Part shown: piece after piece, positions 44,966 to 57,823 of the stretch
How the letters are laid out: each line of letters opens with the position of its first letter
Numbering within the stretch: the stretch's first letter is position 1
NCBI RefSeq assembly: GCF_040939455.1
Contig: NC_134108.1
Coordinates: 52,079,501-52,143,500, forward strand
Reading direction: 5' to 3'
DNA length: 64,000 nucleotides
Origin: Microcebus murinus
Lineage: Eukaryota; Chordata; Mammalia; Primates; Cheirogaleidae
Notes under the pieces: generated by a model
What the model saw: only the letters and a program-made list of their open reading frames with translations
Told to the model about the DNA's origin: nothing
Database searches by the model: none
Translations under genes and position numbers: made by a program

Positions 44966-45753
44966 CTATTGAATCACTAACTGCCTAGTTATATACAATA
45001 AAATACATAAAGACTTTCATTTCATGCACATGTACTGAACTTCATTTTGGTCAACTTTTGTAGTGTGTATTTTGTAGTAGTTGGAATTGTAGTGGTGAAG
45101 AAGTACATAGGTCAGTAATAAATGGCTTCTGGCATTAACCGCTCTCCTTTTGAAGTAAGAAATGATACTTTCAGTGTTATGAAAGAAAGCTCACTTGCTC
45201 TTGCTACTTTGTGGCAAATATATTGCCTTATCATGTTCTTTCCAACTAAACCTGCTCACAGGGACATCGTCCAAAGCCATAGGAAAGATAAATATGGGAA
45301 AGAAAACCCAACTGGGAAAATTTACCCTGGGGAATATATAAAAAGGAAACCCTAACAATAAATCTTCTAAAAAGTGAAACACAGCAATTAAAAAAAAAGG
45401 CAGAGGCAGGCAGATAGGCACCCAGGGATGATCCTAAGTGGTAGAATGAGGACATCCAGAAGGAAGAGTGTAAGGATTAGATCTAAGGCTCTGTTAGGTG
45501 GACTGGCTTTAGAACTTCAGTGTTGTCAATAACCTGCTATGTGTCTTCTCTTTCATCTTCTTTTTTGGAAACAAAACAAAATAATTTTTTAAAGGCATCA
45601 TTCAGTACCTTTTGTGATGAGGTAACTATAGTTTTTGAAATACCAGGAGCTTTACCTGTCAAAAAAAGATGTGTTATTTCAATTTTTCTACTTATAGTAT
45701 CGATAGGTTGATATGAAAAGGACAGTGTATTGACTGTAGGTCAAACACTGATG

Positions 45754-46168
45754 TCTATGGGCTGAATTGAGTCTCCCTCAAAATTTACATGTTCAAGTCC
45801 TATCCCCCAGTGCCTCAGAATGTTGATTGCATTTGGAAATAGTATCTTTATAGAGGGAAATTAAAACGAGGTCATTAGGGTGGGCCCTAATCCAATATGA
45901 CCAGTGCCCTTATAAGAAGAGGACATTTGGAGACAGACACGCATAGAGGGAAGATGACGTGAAAAGACACAGGGACAATGTGGCCATCCACAAGCCAAGG
46001 AGAGAGGCCTAGAGCAGATCCTTCCCTCATAGCCCTCAAAGTAACCAATCCTGTAGACACTGTGATCTTGAACTTCCAGCCTCTAGAACTGTGAGAAAAT
46101 AAATTTCTGTTGTTTAAGCCACTCAGTCTGTGGTACCTTGTTACAGCAGCTCTAACTAACTAATATGC
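45754..46168 (+). mobile_element. Solo LTR of ERVL-MaLR type (MLT1/MST group)
   Basis: The landmark order is intact: 'atgggctgaattgagtctccctcaaaatttacatgttcaagtcc', 'gaggtcattagggtgggccctaatccaatatgaccagtgcccttataagaagagg', 'gaacttccagcctctagaactgtgagaaaataaatttctgttgtttaagccac', and a terminal 'aactaactaata'. AATAAA is the LTR poly(A) signal. No internal MaLR sequence lies next to it. Confidence 0.85.
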
Positions 46169-46984
46169 TTGTAATATTAACTCCCCAATCCTTAGAGTTA
46201 AGGAAAAAATGAAATAGGACATTCAGCTTCTTAGAGAGTTAAAATATAGCAGATGGGAATAGATGTAATATTATGTTCCTGAAACCTCAAAAGTCTAGTG
46301 TTGCTAGTTCTAATGAATTTATAACCTTAAACCAAAACTGACCATCAAAGGAAGAGGCTAGTGGCCATTATTTGAAATTCTAATTTGATATATCAGTGTT
46401 CTAAGGACAAGAAAAGTCCCCAGGGGAGATAATTAAGCTCATTTTCAGCTCAATTTGAAATTTGAGTTTTACAAAATATCCTTCTGTGAAATAGACCATT
46501 TCCTTCCACATCTGTGGGAAGAAGTTTATAATTAGAACATTCGAACATCCTGGGGAACTTCTATTAATTGTTGCATACCTAAAATATCAAAATAGGGAGT
46601 GAAACTGAAGGTAAAAAATTGACTGAAATCATTGTTTTTCCTTTGTCAGCTATAAGGAACTACAGGAATAAATGCTTTATGGCCTCAGTGCTACAAAGCC
46701 TTTATCAAGCCAAGACAATTGGGGTTTCTGGAAATGTGTGAATTTGAGAACCCTTCAGGGCATAATAAGAGCAGAGTTTGAGGTTAAGAAGCTATTCTGT
46801 CCAGATCACAAAAGTAAATACATAGAATAACACAACACCCCAGCTTCCAGCTCCAGGTGGTAAGCTTGACGATTTAAAGGGGGAAAAGGAATATTTTATA
46901 GGAAAATTGAAGGTTATTCTTTCTTCTTTGAAACTGTCCTCCTAAACATGAGTTTTTCTAATTTCTAGAAGTCTGTTGACCCTC

Positions 46985-47245
46985 GTCTGATTTCTAATGC
47001 AGAGGTTTGGAGCCTGGATTCTAGAAGTAGGATGCGTGCATTTGAATCCCAACTTGTTACCCACTATGTGAGTTTGGACCAGGAACATAACCTGTAAGCT
47101 TGGTCTCATCATCTATAAAATGAGAATACGACTATAGTGTGTTTGTATTGTAAAGCTGTTTAAAGTAATGAATAAGATATTCCAGGTGAAGCACTCAGCA
47201 TAGAACCTATTCTGCAGCAAGTACTCAAAAAATATTAGCTGTTAT
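46985..47245 (+). repeat. MIR SINE
   Basis: 'ggtttggagcctggattctagaag', 'tttgaatcccaacttgttacccactatgtgag', 'tcatcatctataaaatgagaata' and 'gaagcactcagcatagaacc' cover most of the MIR consensus in order. Confidence 0.7.
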
Positions 47246-47769
47246 CATTTTGTCTTCCAGGGATGGTTCTGTATGAAAATAGTGAGATGGGCATGGTTGT
47301 CCCTTTGAACTGAGTCTTACATGTTTGATATGTCGGAGGTTGGTGTAGTCTCTGCGACCTGTCTGCTCTAGCCTTACCCTAATGTTATGCAGGAGGTGCG
47401 GGTTTTGTTTATTTACTTACTTGTTTGGTACGTGTACCTAAACTATAGGAGTTAGATATGGTGAATAAAATAATATCAAAATCAGTGTGGTCATGTACAG
47501 CTCTGTGGGAGATATTAGATCAGGCTCCAAAAGAAGTTAAACTTAGAAAAATAAAGTGTTGACCACTTTGATCCCTTTGTAGGAACATGGGACAAAATAT
47601 CCAGGATGGTGCTAAGTATGGGGCACAGGATCAGTGAGTTCTTATGGATTGTTTGGCTGATATTTTAGGTGAGTCTAAAAGCATGAAAGTTTTGTGCAGC
47701 CTATGTGGAGGGTGTCAAGGGAGGCAACAATTTGGTAGTATTCAAGTGATTTTTCTAGATTTTCCAATA

Positions 47770-48195
47770 CTGTTATGTCCTTCTCAGCAGAAAATAGATG
47801 GTGCACTCAAACTGAGTAATAGGAAGAAAATGTAATAAAGGACAGTTAAAACATCTTGGCAAGGTGTAGGGCAACCCAGGAACGGCTACCACCCAAGACT
47901 TGAGGGCAAGGCAGGGGGGAGGTGGTTGTTGGAATAGGAAGGAGGGAGGTGCATGGCACAGGTGCCTGATAAAGAGCTGTGATCTTTGGTGGAGGGGGAC
48001 AGCTAGCCCATTGCACCCTGCAGAGAGGGAAAAGATCTGATCTCTTTCTCCTTCCTTCTCTCCTCCCCAGGAGACAGTTGACAAGGGAGACTTTCTGGTG
48101 CAGTCCCTGCAAGTCAGTCCCTGGGGCCTAGAGAGCGGAGGAGAGAGGTGGAGAGGGCATCTGGAGGGGGAAGTGGAAGATACCCAGCACAATCA
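47770..48195 (-). repeat. Ancient interspersed repeat, unassigned
   Basis: The minus strand ends with 'gagtgcaccatctattttctgctgagaagg', the 3' phrase of a common mammalian repeat that I cannot name, preceded by its C/T-rich body. The 139- and 88-codon minus-strand frames are open because of this composition. A pyrimidine tract plus CAG near 48045-48071 resembles a splice acceptor but has no partner. Confidence 0.4.
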
Positions 48196-48199
48196 TCTT

Positions 48200-49235
48200 T
48201 ATTGTCAGAGCCAACTTAGGAGGGAAAAATGGAAAAGAGTCAGACTATCTGTTTCACTCTATTATCGAGAATAGTTTTTAGGAATATACCTATCAGCAGA
48301 TGCACACTGTGTCCCTAGGTTGTTTATTAGCATCTCTTCCTCTTTTTCATACTATATTGCTTAATTCTCTTTCACATCTGATTGGTATTGCATGAGCAAG
48401 TCATTTCAACAAACATTGATGTAGTGTAAAAATAGTTCTAGATACTGTGTGGTACAGATAATATTGGAGATGACATCATTAACTTTTCTGTCTCTCTGCT
48501 GCTATGAACAGGAAATTTGAATTCAGTGAAATTTTATTAGCTTTGACAATGGGATCAGCACAATCAATAACTTGGACATTTAAATTGATCAAGTGATTAG
48601 TACTTGTAACCTAACCTATTTCTAAATAGGAATCAATTTCATCAGGAAAGTTGGGGTTAGAAGAAGGTAATCTCTCTAGAACCAGTAAGTTGGGAAAATT
48701 ATAGCATGAGTACTGCTCACTAGCTTTTTTGTGGGGATATGTTGACTTGTAATCAATTAGTAGTACTCCTCTAAATGTTCAACTGGCCCTCTGAAGAAAA
48801 CCAAATCCTATGGCGTAAATACTCCCACCATAGCCCATTTCAAGCTACCACACTAAATGTGGAGTTGGAAAGAGATTTGCACAGTTGTCTCTTAAGAGCT
48901 TGTAGGTGCTGACTCTAGCACATCACTGCATATAATCTCTTGGCTCCCCCAACAGATGTCCACAGATACAAACACTGTGGGCATGTGGAATTTCTCCCCA
49001 GTTGCCCCTAGGGTTTCTGATCATTCAGTGACTTCATTCATTGAAGTCCCTAGATTATTTGTAACATTGTAGGCCTTGGAATGGATTTAGAGTCATTTAT
49101 TCTGCAGTTGGGCTAGGGGCATACTGGTATTTTTGTTAGGATCTCTGATGCCTATTAGAGAAGTCCAATTAAATCATTGCCCACTTATGAAAGCAGTCAA
49201 AAATGTCAGTCTATTCTTGTTTATAGGTGAGTATA
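48200..49235. other. No recognised gene or repeat
   Basis: Unique-looking mixed DNA between an old repeat and a microsatellite. I see no frame above 60 codons worth reporting. Confidence 0.5.
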
Positions 49236-49239
49236 TATT

Positions 49240-49375
49240 TTCCTTCCTTCCTTCCTTCCTTCCTTCCTTCCTTCCTTCCTTCCTTCCTTCCTTCCTTCCT
49301 TCCTTCCTTCCTTCCTTCCTTCCTCCCTCCCTCCCTCCCTCCCTCCCTCCCTCCCTCCCTCCCTCCCTCCCTCCT
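49240..49375 (+). repeat. (TTCC)n followed by (CCCT)n
   Basis: About 20 TTCC units followed by about 12 CCCT units, a pure polypyrimidine strand of 135 bases. The Leu/Pro/Ser frame through it is not a gene. Confidence 0.95.
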
Positions 49376-49410
49376 TTGAAGAATCACCTAGAGGCATCCA
49401 GGAGATGAAT

Positions 49411-49740
<330 letters not shown>

Positions 49741-49751
49741 AGGAGATGAAT

Positions 49752-51590
49752 ATTTAAGTTTCTGGAAGCTTTAGTCCTTTTTTCTTTCCATGATAAGGAT
49801 ATATCATCAGTGAATTTTGAAAAAATAAAAGGGAATAGAACATTTTATTTCCTAGTGTTTAAAAAGGATTGAAGTTGATTTGTATAAATGTAGAATGTCA
49901 TTTAACCTTTTTTCTATAAATATCCAGAGTAGAATATCCATTTCTTTCTTAAGAGCATTTGACATGTTGACATTTATATCATCCTGTATAGTTTCCATTT
50001 TATATATATTTCATATGCATTATGGGATACAATATACATTTCCATGTGTTTAATAAATATCCAACATGAGTATAATATTAAATTAGAATAAGGTTACAAT
50101 AGAGTTAATACTAAAATAAGCAACAAACATCCTATTTGCTTTTAATCTTAATTTAAGGTTGTTTTACATTATTCATTAAAATGTGCAGAAAAGTTATAGG
50201 CATGCTGAAAATGGATCTGGGCAATTTTCTGCACATGTAGGTGTCCACCAGTTATTTTATTATATTTACCCAATAAATAGATTCATGCATTCTTTATTTC
50301 CAGCATAATATCTAATTTATTTATAATAGATACTCAACAAAATTAAATATATGCTTATGATGATATAGTTCTCCTATGTTTTTATGAGGCAGGAGAAATA
50401 GTATCTCTTATACATTAAAATACACACCCAAACTGTCTGTAATTGGGAAGAATTTAACTTATTTTTTAACTGGCTTTCTTATTTTTATTTTTGACAAACA
50501 TGGGTTTTAAAACATAGGTTTTTAGCTAATGTGAGGCCTTTATTATGAACAATTAGATTAAGAAAGTATATTAATTGAGTCTGGGTCAGTTAATATGCTT
50601 TTTGAAAATGTGTGAAGTTCAAGCATATCTATTGTACATGTTGATTAAGTAACAGTGACAGGCAGAAGAAAGTCAATATGAACACATAATTCAGTTATAA
50701 AATATACCTTATAAAATCTAATCATGAAATCTAACAAGTTTGTTAATTATTCAACATAATAATATCCTTATTAATAAATTTGCTATTCGTTTTCTATTTT
50801 GGAATGCATATTTGGCTACCACATTGTATGCTATATAATCCATTGAAAACTACCAGTATTTCCAAGGTTAAGAAGAAATGAATTCAATACCTTCTGTCCC
50901 ATTAAAATCTAAACATTCAAAATGCATAAAGGGAAATGACATATACTAGCTTCTCCATTTTAACTAGTTTTATACATACACTCACTCTACTAACTTTCCC
51001 TCAAATAGATATTTATTTATTCTCTATGCTTTTTCCCCCTCAGACATCATATTACCACTGGGGTACTGAAATGAAAATAATAACAATAACATAATTCTTT
51101 CTCTAAATTGCTTTCCAGGGGATAATTAATTCAGTATTGCAGAGAGTACTCAGGTTAATAGTGTAGCAACTTTCCTATCCATTTGGACTGGGACTTGAGT
51201 GACAGCAACAGTGAGCATTGCTATCTGCTAGATCTTGTGTATGTATCAGTGTTTCCTTGCTGACTCCACAGAGGTCAGGTGTGTCTGGTGGGTCTGGTGT
51301 ACTATTAGTCTTCTACCTTTTATGATCTTTCATAGGTTCTTTTTAAGCTTTTGCTCTCTCTGGTAACATTAATTTTCTCCTCTTTGTAAACTTCTGGTCT
51401 GACTGGTATATATTCATATAATCATTTTTTCTCTTTATAAAAGGTCATTCTTTGTTGTTGTTATTGTAGCATTAGTATAACCTTTTTAGAGAACATTTTC
51501 ATCTTTTCTCAGTGTCCCTTAAGCTATTCCTAAAGTGGATATTTCATGGTTACTTTTTTTCTTAACTGCCAATCCTCCTCCTAATTCACA
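49752..51590. other. AT-rich DNA with no recognised feature
   Basis: Strongly AT-rich with scattered TATA/AATT words. I recognise no repeat family, coding frame or RNA gene. Confidence 0.5.
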
Positions 51591-51594
51591 GTCT

Positions 51595-52108
51595 TTGAAG
51601 ACTGCAGTGGTTTTAAAATATGTTCCCAAATTATTCTATATTTCTTCCTTCAAGTGAAGCCTAATTCCCCTTCCCTTGAGAGTGAGCTGGACTTAGTGAG
51701 TCCTTTATAATGAATAGACTATGGTGGAAGTGACAGTTTGTTCCTGCAGAGACTAGGTCATAAAAGACATTGCAGCTTCCATTTTGGTTACCCTTCTGGA
51801 TCACTTCTTCTGTGTGGAAGCCAGATGCCATGGCATGAGAAAATGTACATGTGACAAAGAATTGAGGCCATCAGCTAACACTTATGTGAGGTAGCCACCT
51901 TGGAAGTGAATTCCCCAGCCCCAGTCAAACCTTCAGATGACTGCAGCCCAGGCTGACACCATGACTGCAACCTCCTGAGAGATGCTGAGCTAGAACTGGC
52001 AAGCTAAGCTGTCCATTACCAACTGTGTGAAATAGCAAATGTTTGTTGTTTTAAACCATTAAGTCTTGGGTAATTTGTAATGCTGCAATAGATAACTTAT
52101 ACAAACAT
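51595..52108 (+). mobile_element. Solo LTR, MaLR-like (MLT1-type)
   Basis: Ordered landmarks: 'gtgagctggacttagtgagtcc', 'gagactaggtcataaaagacattgcagcttcc', 'ccagtcaaaccttcagatgactgcagccc', 'gcaacctcctgagagatgctgagc', and a terminal 'taatttgtaatgctgcaatagataac'. I assign it to ancient MaLR-type LTRs by memory. The exact subfamily is not determined. Confidence 0.6.
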
Positions 52109-52291
52109 TTGCCTCCTTTTCAGACTATGTTGTAAAGAAACTCAGTTCTAGGTGAATAGCCTATCCTTTCATTTTTTCTTCATAGTACTTATATAGCATA
52201 GTTATTTGACTTATCTGACAACCCCCTTCTTAGCACCTCAGATAAAAATATTCTTTCACTTTTATCTACTTATACTTTGAATCCCATTCTT

Positions 52292-52623
<332 letters not shown>

Positions 52624-52744
52624 TTGAATCCCATTCTTAATAATCTTCTCTAAATTCTCTTCTCACATTTTCGTCTTCAATGTCTTCCTCTCCTTGTCTT
52701 CAACAAGCTCTAGTTTCTCCTATCATCAAAACAAAACCTCTTGC

Positions 52745-53795
52745 AATATCATCTCACCCCAGTTAAAATAGCTTTTATCAAAAAGACAAAAAATAACATC
52801 TGGCAAGTATGCAGAGAAAGGGGTATGCTCCTACATACTTGGTGGGATGTAAAGTAGTGTAGCCACTGTGGAAAACAGTGTGGAGGTGCCTCAAAAAACT
52901 AAAAGTAGAACTACCATATAGTCCAGCAATCCCACTGCTGAGAATATATCCAAAAGAAAGGAAATAACTATATCAAAGAGGTATCTGCACTCCTGTGTTT
53001 ATTACAGCATTATTCACAATAGCCAAGATATGAAATTAACCTAAGTGTCCATCAGCAGATGAATGAATAGAGAAAATGTGGCATCTATAACACAATGGAA
53101 TATTATCCTGCCAATAAGAATGAAAGAAATCAGGCCGGGCGTGGTGGCTCATGCCTGTAATCCTAGCTCTCTGGGAGGCTGAGGCAGTAGGATTGCTTGA
53201 GCCCAGGAGTTTGAAGTTGCTGTGAGCTAGGCTGATGCCATGGCACTCACTCTAGCCTGGACAACAAAGCGAGACTCTGTCTCAAAAAAAAAAAAAAAAA
53301 AAGAATGAAAGAAATCATTTGCAACAATGTGGATAAACCTGGAGGACATTATGCTGAGTGAAATAAGCCAGGCACAGAGAAGCAAATATCACCTCTCACT
53401 CATATATACAAGTTGAAAAAATTGATCTCATGGAGGTAGATAGTAGAATGGTGGTTACCAGAGGCTGGGAAGGGTAGTGGTGGTGGTGGTGAGGATAAAC
53501 AGAGGCTTGTTAATGGATACAAAACTACAGTTAGATAGTAGGAATAAGATCTAGTATTCAACAGCATAATAGGGTGACTATAGTTAACAATAATATATTG
53601 TATATTCCAAAATAACTAGAAGAGTAGATTTGGAATGTTCCTAACACAAAAAAATGATAAATGTTTGAGATAATGGATATTTCAGTTACCTTGATTTGGT
53701 GATTGAATACTGTATACTTGTATAAAATATCACATGTACCCCATAAATATGTACAACTATTATATACCCATAAAATTTTTAAAATGATAAAGAGA
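52745..53795 (+). mobile_element. L1 3' end (L1MA/L1PB-like), split by a half-Alu
   Basis: ORF2 C-terminal and 3' UTR sequence: 'atctcaccccagttaaaatagcttttatcaaaaag', 'ccagcaatcccactgctgagaatatatcc', 'ggataaacctggaggacattatgctgagtgaaataagcca', ending 'cacatgtaccccataaatatgtacaactatta' and an A-rich tail. Interrupted at 53133-53300. It is intermediate in age between the oldest and youngest L1 copies here. Confidence 0.85.
53133..53300 (+). mobile_element. Half-length Alu (left-arm start fused to right arm)
   Basis: It starts with an intact GGCCGGGCGTGGTGGCTC left-arm end and ends with the strepsirrhine right-arm block ('gctgtgagctaggctgatgcc') and A-tail, but lacks the central 150 bp. A perfect 17-bp target duplication AAGAATGAAAGAAATCA (53116-53132 and 53301-53317) shows it inserted in this short form. 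Confidence 0.95.
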
Positions 53796-54009
53796 AAACC
53801 GAAACCTCCTTTTGATCATTTTGCTCTTTTGGGCACTTGTATTTATTTGCAAAGTCTTTAAGTCCTGTCTACTCTTTTTTTCCTAGTCCTTTCCTACTAA
53901 TTTCTACCTTAATGGTGGCATTCTCTCTTTGAGATTATTGTAGTTACCACTACTAGTTACCATTTTTCCTCAGTCCATCCTTCTTGATCTCTGAAATCTT
54001 TAGCCCTCA

Positions 54010-54160
54010 GGGTCTCAAGGATCCTGACAGCTGGCATAGATCTCAGAGACCACTTTCAAATTATGACCTAGAGGCTAAATAAGTTCAGACACTTCCCCAG
54101 CTCACAAGCTTAGCTGGTGGCAGAACCCAGGTTCAGTGCAGGCTCCTTGCCCCTCAGGTA
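54010..54160 (+). repeat. MIR-like fragment
   Basis: 'gaggctaaataagttcagacacttccccagctcacaagcttagctggtggcagaacccaggttcag' follows the MIR core/3' order with changes. Confidence 0.5.
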
Positions 54161-54205
54161 TGGGTCCTTCTCATATCCCAAACAATTCCTTGAAACTTTC
54201 TCCAC

Positions 54206-54206
54206 C

Positions 54207-54238
<32 letters not shown>

Positions 54239-54247
54239 TTTTTTTTA
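54206..54247 (+). repeat. (CT)n then T-run
   Basis: A short CT microsatellite passes into about 20 T's. The Ser/Leu/Phe frame here is an artefact. Confidence 0.85.
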
Positions 54248-54893
54248 CTTTTTCTTCTCAGTCCCCTTTGCTAGTTCCCTTTCCACCTGCATGTAAAGCT
54301 TTGTTCCTTGTTCTCAGCTTTTCTTTCTTGGTGATCTCATTTACTTGCCGGCCATTAGATCTTACCTCAGAATTCCATCTCCAGCCCTGACTCTGTCCTG
54401 GACTGTGCCCCCTACTGCTGACTCTCCTCAGGGTGGCTCCACTGGGAATTCACACCATGACCTCAATCCCTCAGCCAGATGCTGTGTTTCTCCAATTTGT
54501 CATGGGTGCCCCTCTTTTCCTCCTCCTTTGGAGTAAATAAACAGAGTTGTCCTCCCAGCTACCAAGCTTCTGCCTCCTATGCTCTTGTTTTTGTTCTTGA
54601 TCCTCTTCTCTGCCTCCCATCCCCAGCCCTTCTCCCCTTCTTCCTCCTCCTCTTCTCCTTCTCCTCCTTCTTTGTTCTCTTCTCATTCTTTTAATATTTT
54701 TATTCCATTCATTCAATAATGAATTGTTGTGCCAGGAACATGTGAGGCATTGAGGACACCATCTAGTAAGTCCTTTGCTTGCTCGTTCCTTGATTTTTCT
54801 ATGGCTGCAACTCTAGCAAGGATCTCATCACCTAAGTTTGGATTCCCTGACAGTTTATTTGGTTGTCTTTTTGTTCTCTCTCTCTCTTATCCA

Positions 54894-55549
54894 CCTACAG
54901 TAGTAGTTCCCTCTTACCTGAAAATATTAAATGGAAAATTCCAGACATAAACAATTAATAAGTTTTAAACTGCATCATTCTGAGTAGCATGATGGAATCT
55001 TGTACTGTCCCACCCCCATTACACCTGAGATATGTATCATTCTCTTTCTAGGCTATCCACACTGTACACACTCTGTGCCCATTAGTCATCAAAGTTTTCT
55101 GCCCCTGACATCAGTCATCGATTTCACTGTGGCTTGATGATCCAGATCACCTGAAGCAGATGATCCTCCTCCTAATATATTATCAGAAGGTCAGTAGTAG
55201 CCTAATGCTATGTCACAGTGCCCATGTCTTCACCTTACCTCATCTCCTCAGGGAGACATTTTATCATCTCACAGCATCACAAGAAAAGTGAGTATAGTAC
55301 AATAAAGTATTTTGAGAGTCAGCGACCACATTCACCTAACTTTTACAGTATATTGTTATAATTGTTCTATTTTATTTTTACCTATTGTTGCTAATCTCTT
55401 ACTGTGTCTAATTTTAAAACTTTATCATAAGTATGTACATATAGAAAAAAAAGCACAGTGTATGTCTTTTAGTCAGTACTATATATGGTTTTAGGCATCC
55501 ATTGAGGGTCTTGGAACCTATCCCCCACAGATAAGGGGAGACTACTGTA
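54894..55549 (+). mobile_element. Tigger-type (TcMar/pogo) DNA transposon, internally deleted
   Basis: The left end TACAGTAGTAGTTCCCTCTTA and the right end, whose reverse complement starts TACAGTAGTCTCCCCTTAT, form imperfect terminal inverted repeats at TA sites. Internal landmarks 'aaatattaaatggaaaattccagacataaacaatt' and 'gcatccattgagggtcttggaacctatccccca' match the Tigger group. The transposase is mostly missing and no open frame survives. Confidence 0.8.
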
Positions 55550-55619
55550 TACTGCTTTCTTTATTACTATTTGGGTACTATTGCTCTCTGTTATCACCAC
55601 ATCAAGACCCAAATTCTTT

Positions 55620-57109
55620 TTTTAAAATTTATTTCTGCATATTATGGGGGTGCAAATGTTTAGGATATGTATGTTGCCCTTGCCCCCTCGCCCCCGCTTC
55701 CCAGTCAGAGCTTCAAGCATGTCCATCCCCCAGGTGGTACGAATCACACTCATTATGTATGTATATACCCATCCCCTCCTCCCCCCCCAATCTGCCCAAC
55801 GCCCAATAAATGTTATTCCTATATGTGTACTTATGTGTTGATCAGTTAATACCAATTTGCTGGTGAGTACATATGGTGCTTGTTTTTCCATTCTTGGGAT
55901 ACTTCACTTAGTAGAATGGATTCCAGCTCTATCTAGGAAAATACAAGATGTGCTATATCACTGTTGTTTCTTATAGCTGAATAGTACTTCATGCTATACA
56001 TAGACCACATTTTTATTAATCCACTCATGTATTGATGGGCACTTGGGTTGTTTCCACATCTTTGCAATTGTGAATTGTGCTGCTATAAACATTCTAGAGC
56101 AGATATCTTTTTTATAGAATATCTTTTGTCCTTTTGGGGTAGATGCCCAGTAATGGGATTGCTAGATCAAATGGTAGATATTCTTGTATCACTTTAAGGT
56201 ATCTCCATATTGCTTTCCACAGAGGTTGCATTAGTTTGCAGTCCTACCAGCAACGTATGAGTGTTCCTGTCTCTCCACATCCACGCCAAAATGTGTTGTT
56301 TTGGGACTTTTTGATAAAGGCCATTCTCACTGGAGATACGTGATATCTCATTGTGGTTTTGATTTGCATTTCCCTGATGATTAGAGATGTTGAACATTTT
56401 TTCATATGTTTATTGGCATTATTCTGTCTTCTTTTGAAAAGTTTCTGTTCATGTCCTTTGCCCACCACTGTTTGATAGGGTTGTTTGATTTTTTTCTTGC
56501 TGATTTTCCTGACTTCTAAATAGATTCTAGTTATCAGCTCTTTATTGGATGTGTAGCTTGCGAAAATTTTCTCCCATTCTGTAAGTTGTCTGTTTGCTCT
56601 CGTGGCAGTTTCTTTGGGTGTGCAGAAGCTGTTTAATTTGATCAGGTCCCATTTATTTATTTTTGTTGTTGCTGTGATTGCCTTTGGGGTCTCATTCATA
56701 AATCCTTTGCTTAGGCCAGTGCCTAGAAGAGTATTTCCAATGTTTTCCTCTAGAATTTGAATAGTTTCACACCTGGGGTTTAAGTCTGTTTCCCAGTGTG
56801 AGTTAATTTTTGTGAGAGGTGAAAGGTGTGGATCCTGTTTTAGTCTTATACATGTGACTATCCAGTTTTCCCAGCATCATTTATTGAATAAGGATTCTTT
56901 TCCCCAGTGTATGTTTTTGTCTGCTTTGTCAAACAGTAGATGGCTATATGAGGATGGTTTTATATCTGGGTTGTTCTGTTCCACTGGTCAATGTCCCTGT
57001 TCTTATGCCAGTACAAAGCTGTTTTAATTAGTATGCCCTTGTAGTATCATTTGAAGTCTGGTAAATTGATACCTCCCCAAAACAAAATAAAAACAAAAAG
57101 CAAAAAACA
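55620..57109 (-). mobile_element. Young-type L1, 5'-truncated, minus orientation
   Basis: The poly(A) end is at 55620. The 3' UTR has a C-rich (viral-sense G-rich) tract near 55676-55700 and 55768-55788, then ORF2 C-terminal sequence to about 57075. A 16-bp target duplication AAGACCCAAATTCTTT flanks it (55604-55619 and 57110-57125). The 151-codon minus-strand frame (56244-56699) is the residual ORF2 and includes the cysteine-rich segment near its end (WRGCGETGTL). The last 40 bases at the 5' junction are A-rich and do not follow L1. Confidence 0.92.
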
Positions 57110-57127
57110 AAGACCCAAATTCTTTGT

Positions 57128-57430
57128 ACAGTTGCCTCTTGGTATCCACGGGTTTCACATCCACAGATTTAATGAACAGCAGATTGGAAATATTTGCTAA
57201 AAAAACAATAAAAAACAACAATACAACAATACAACAATATAGTATTACAACCATTTTCATAGCATTTACTTGGCATTAGGGATTGGAGATGCTTTAAAGT
57301 ATACGGGAGGATGTGTATAGGTTATATGCAGATAATATACCATTTTATATGGGAGACTTGAGCATCTGTGAATTTTGGTACCTGCGGGGGTTCTGGAACT
57401 AGTCCCCCTCTGCTACTGAGGATCACTGTA
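57128..57430 (-). mobile_element. Tigger-related non-autonomous DNA transposon
   Basis: The left end 'cagttgcctcttggtatccacgggtttcacatccacagattt' and the right end 'gagcatctgtgaattttggtacctgcgggggttctggaactagtccccctctgctactgaggatcactg' are diverged inverted ends of a family with 'ggtatccgcggg' termini. An A-rich middle ('aacaatacaacaatac') is typical. The family name is not certain, and orientation is by convention. Confidence 0.65.
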
Positions 57431-57763
57431 ACCCATTGTAACTCTGCCTAGCCAGTTGTTTTCCTCAGGGACCCCATATTCCATGCCAGGTTCCTCTACT
57501 CTCTGACATTTATTTATTGTCTAGATGCTCTTGTCTAGATGCTTGTCTAGATGCTCTGCCTTAGACTGAGTTTGCTCCTCTTTGGCTCCTTTGGGCCATG
57601 TTTCATCTTGATTCTGGTTGTGAAAAGAGTGGCTCCAGGGCAATTATTAATACTATCAGTGGCTTCTGAGGATTGTTGTTAAGGCAGGAAAAAAATAAAT
57701 GATGATGGACACAAAAGGCTGAAATGAAAATGGCTACAAAATATATTGTTGTTTTAACATGTT

Positions 57764-57767
<4 letters not shown>

Positions 57768-57821
<54 letters not shown>
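57768..57821. repeat. (TA)n(CA)n microsatellite
   Basis: About 20 TA units followed by 7 CA units. The Val/Tyr/Ile frame on the minus strand is an artefact. Confidence 0.95.

Positions 57822-57823
<2 letters not shown>

Noticed and set aside
47773..48192. 139-codon minus-strand frame with a splice-acceptor-like tract nearby
   Set aside because: Overlaps an old dispersed repeat and has no matching donor or homologous protein that I recognise.
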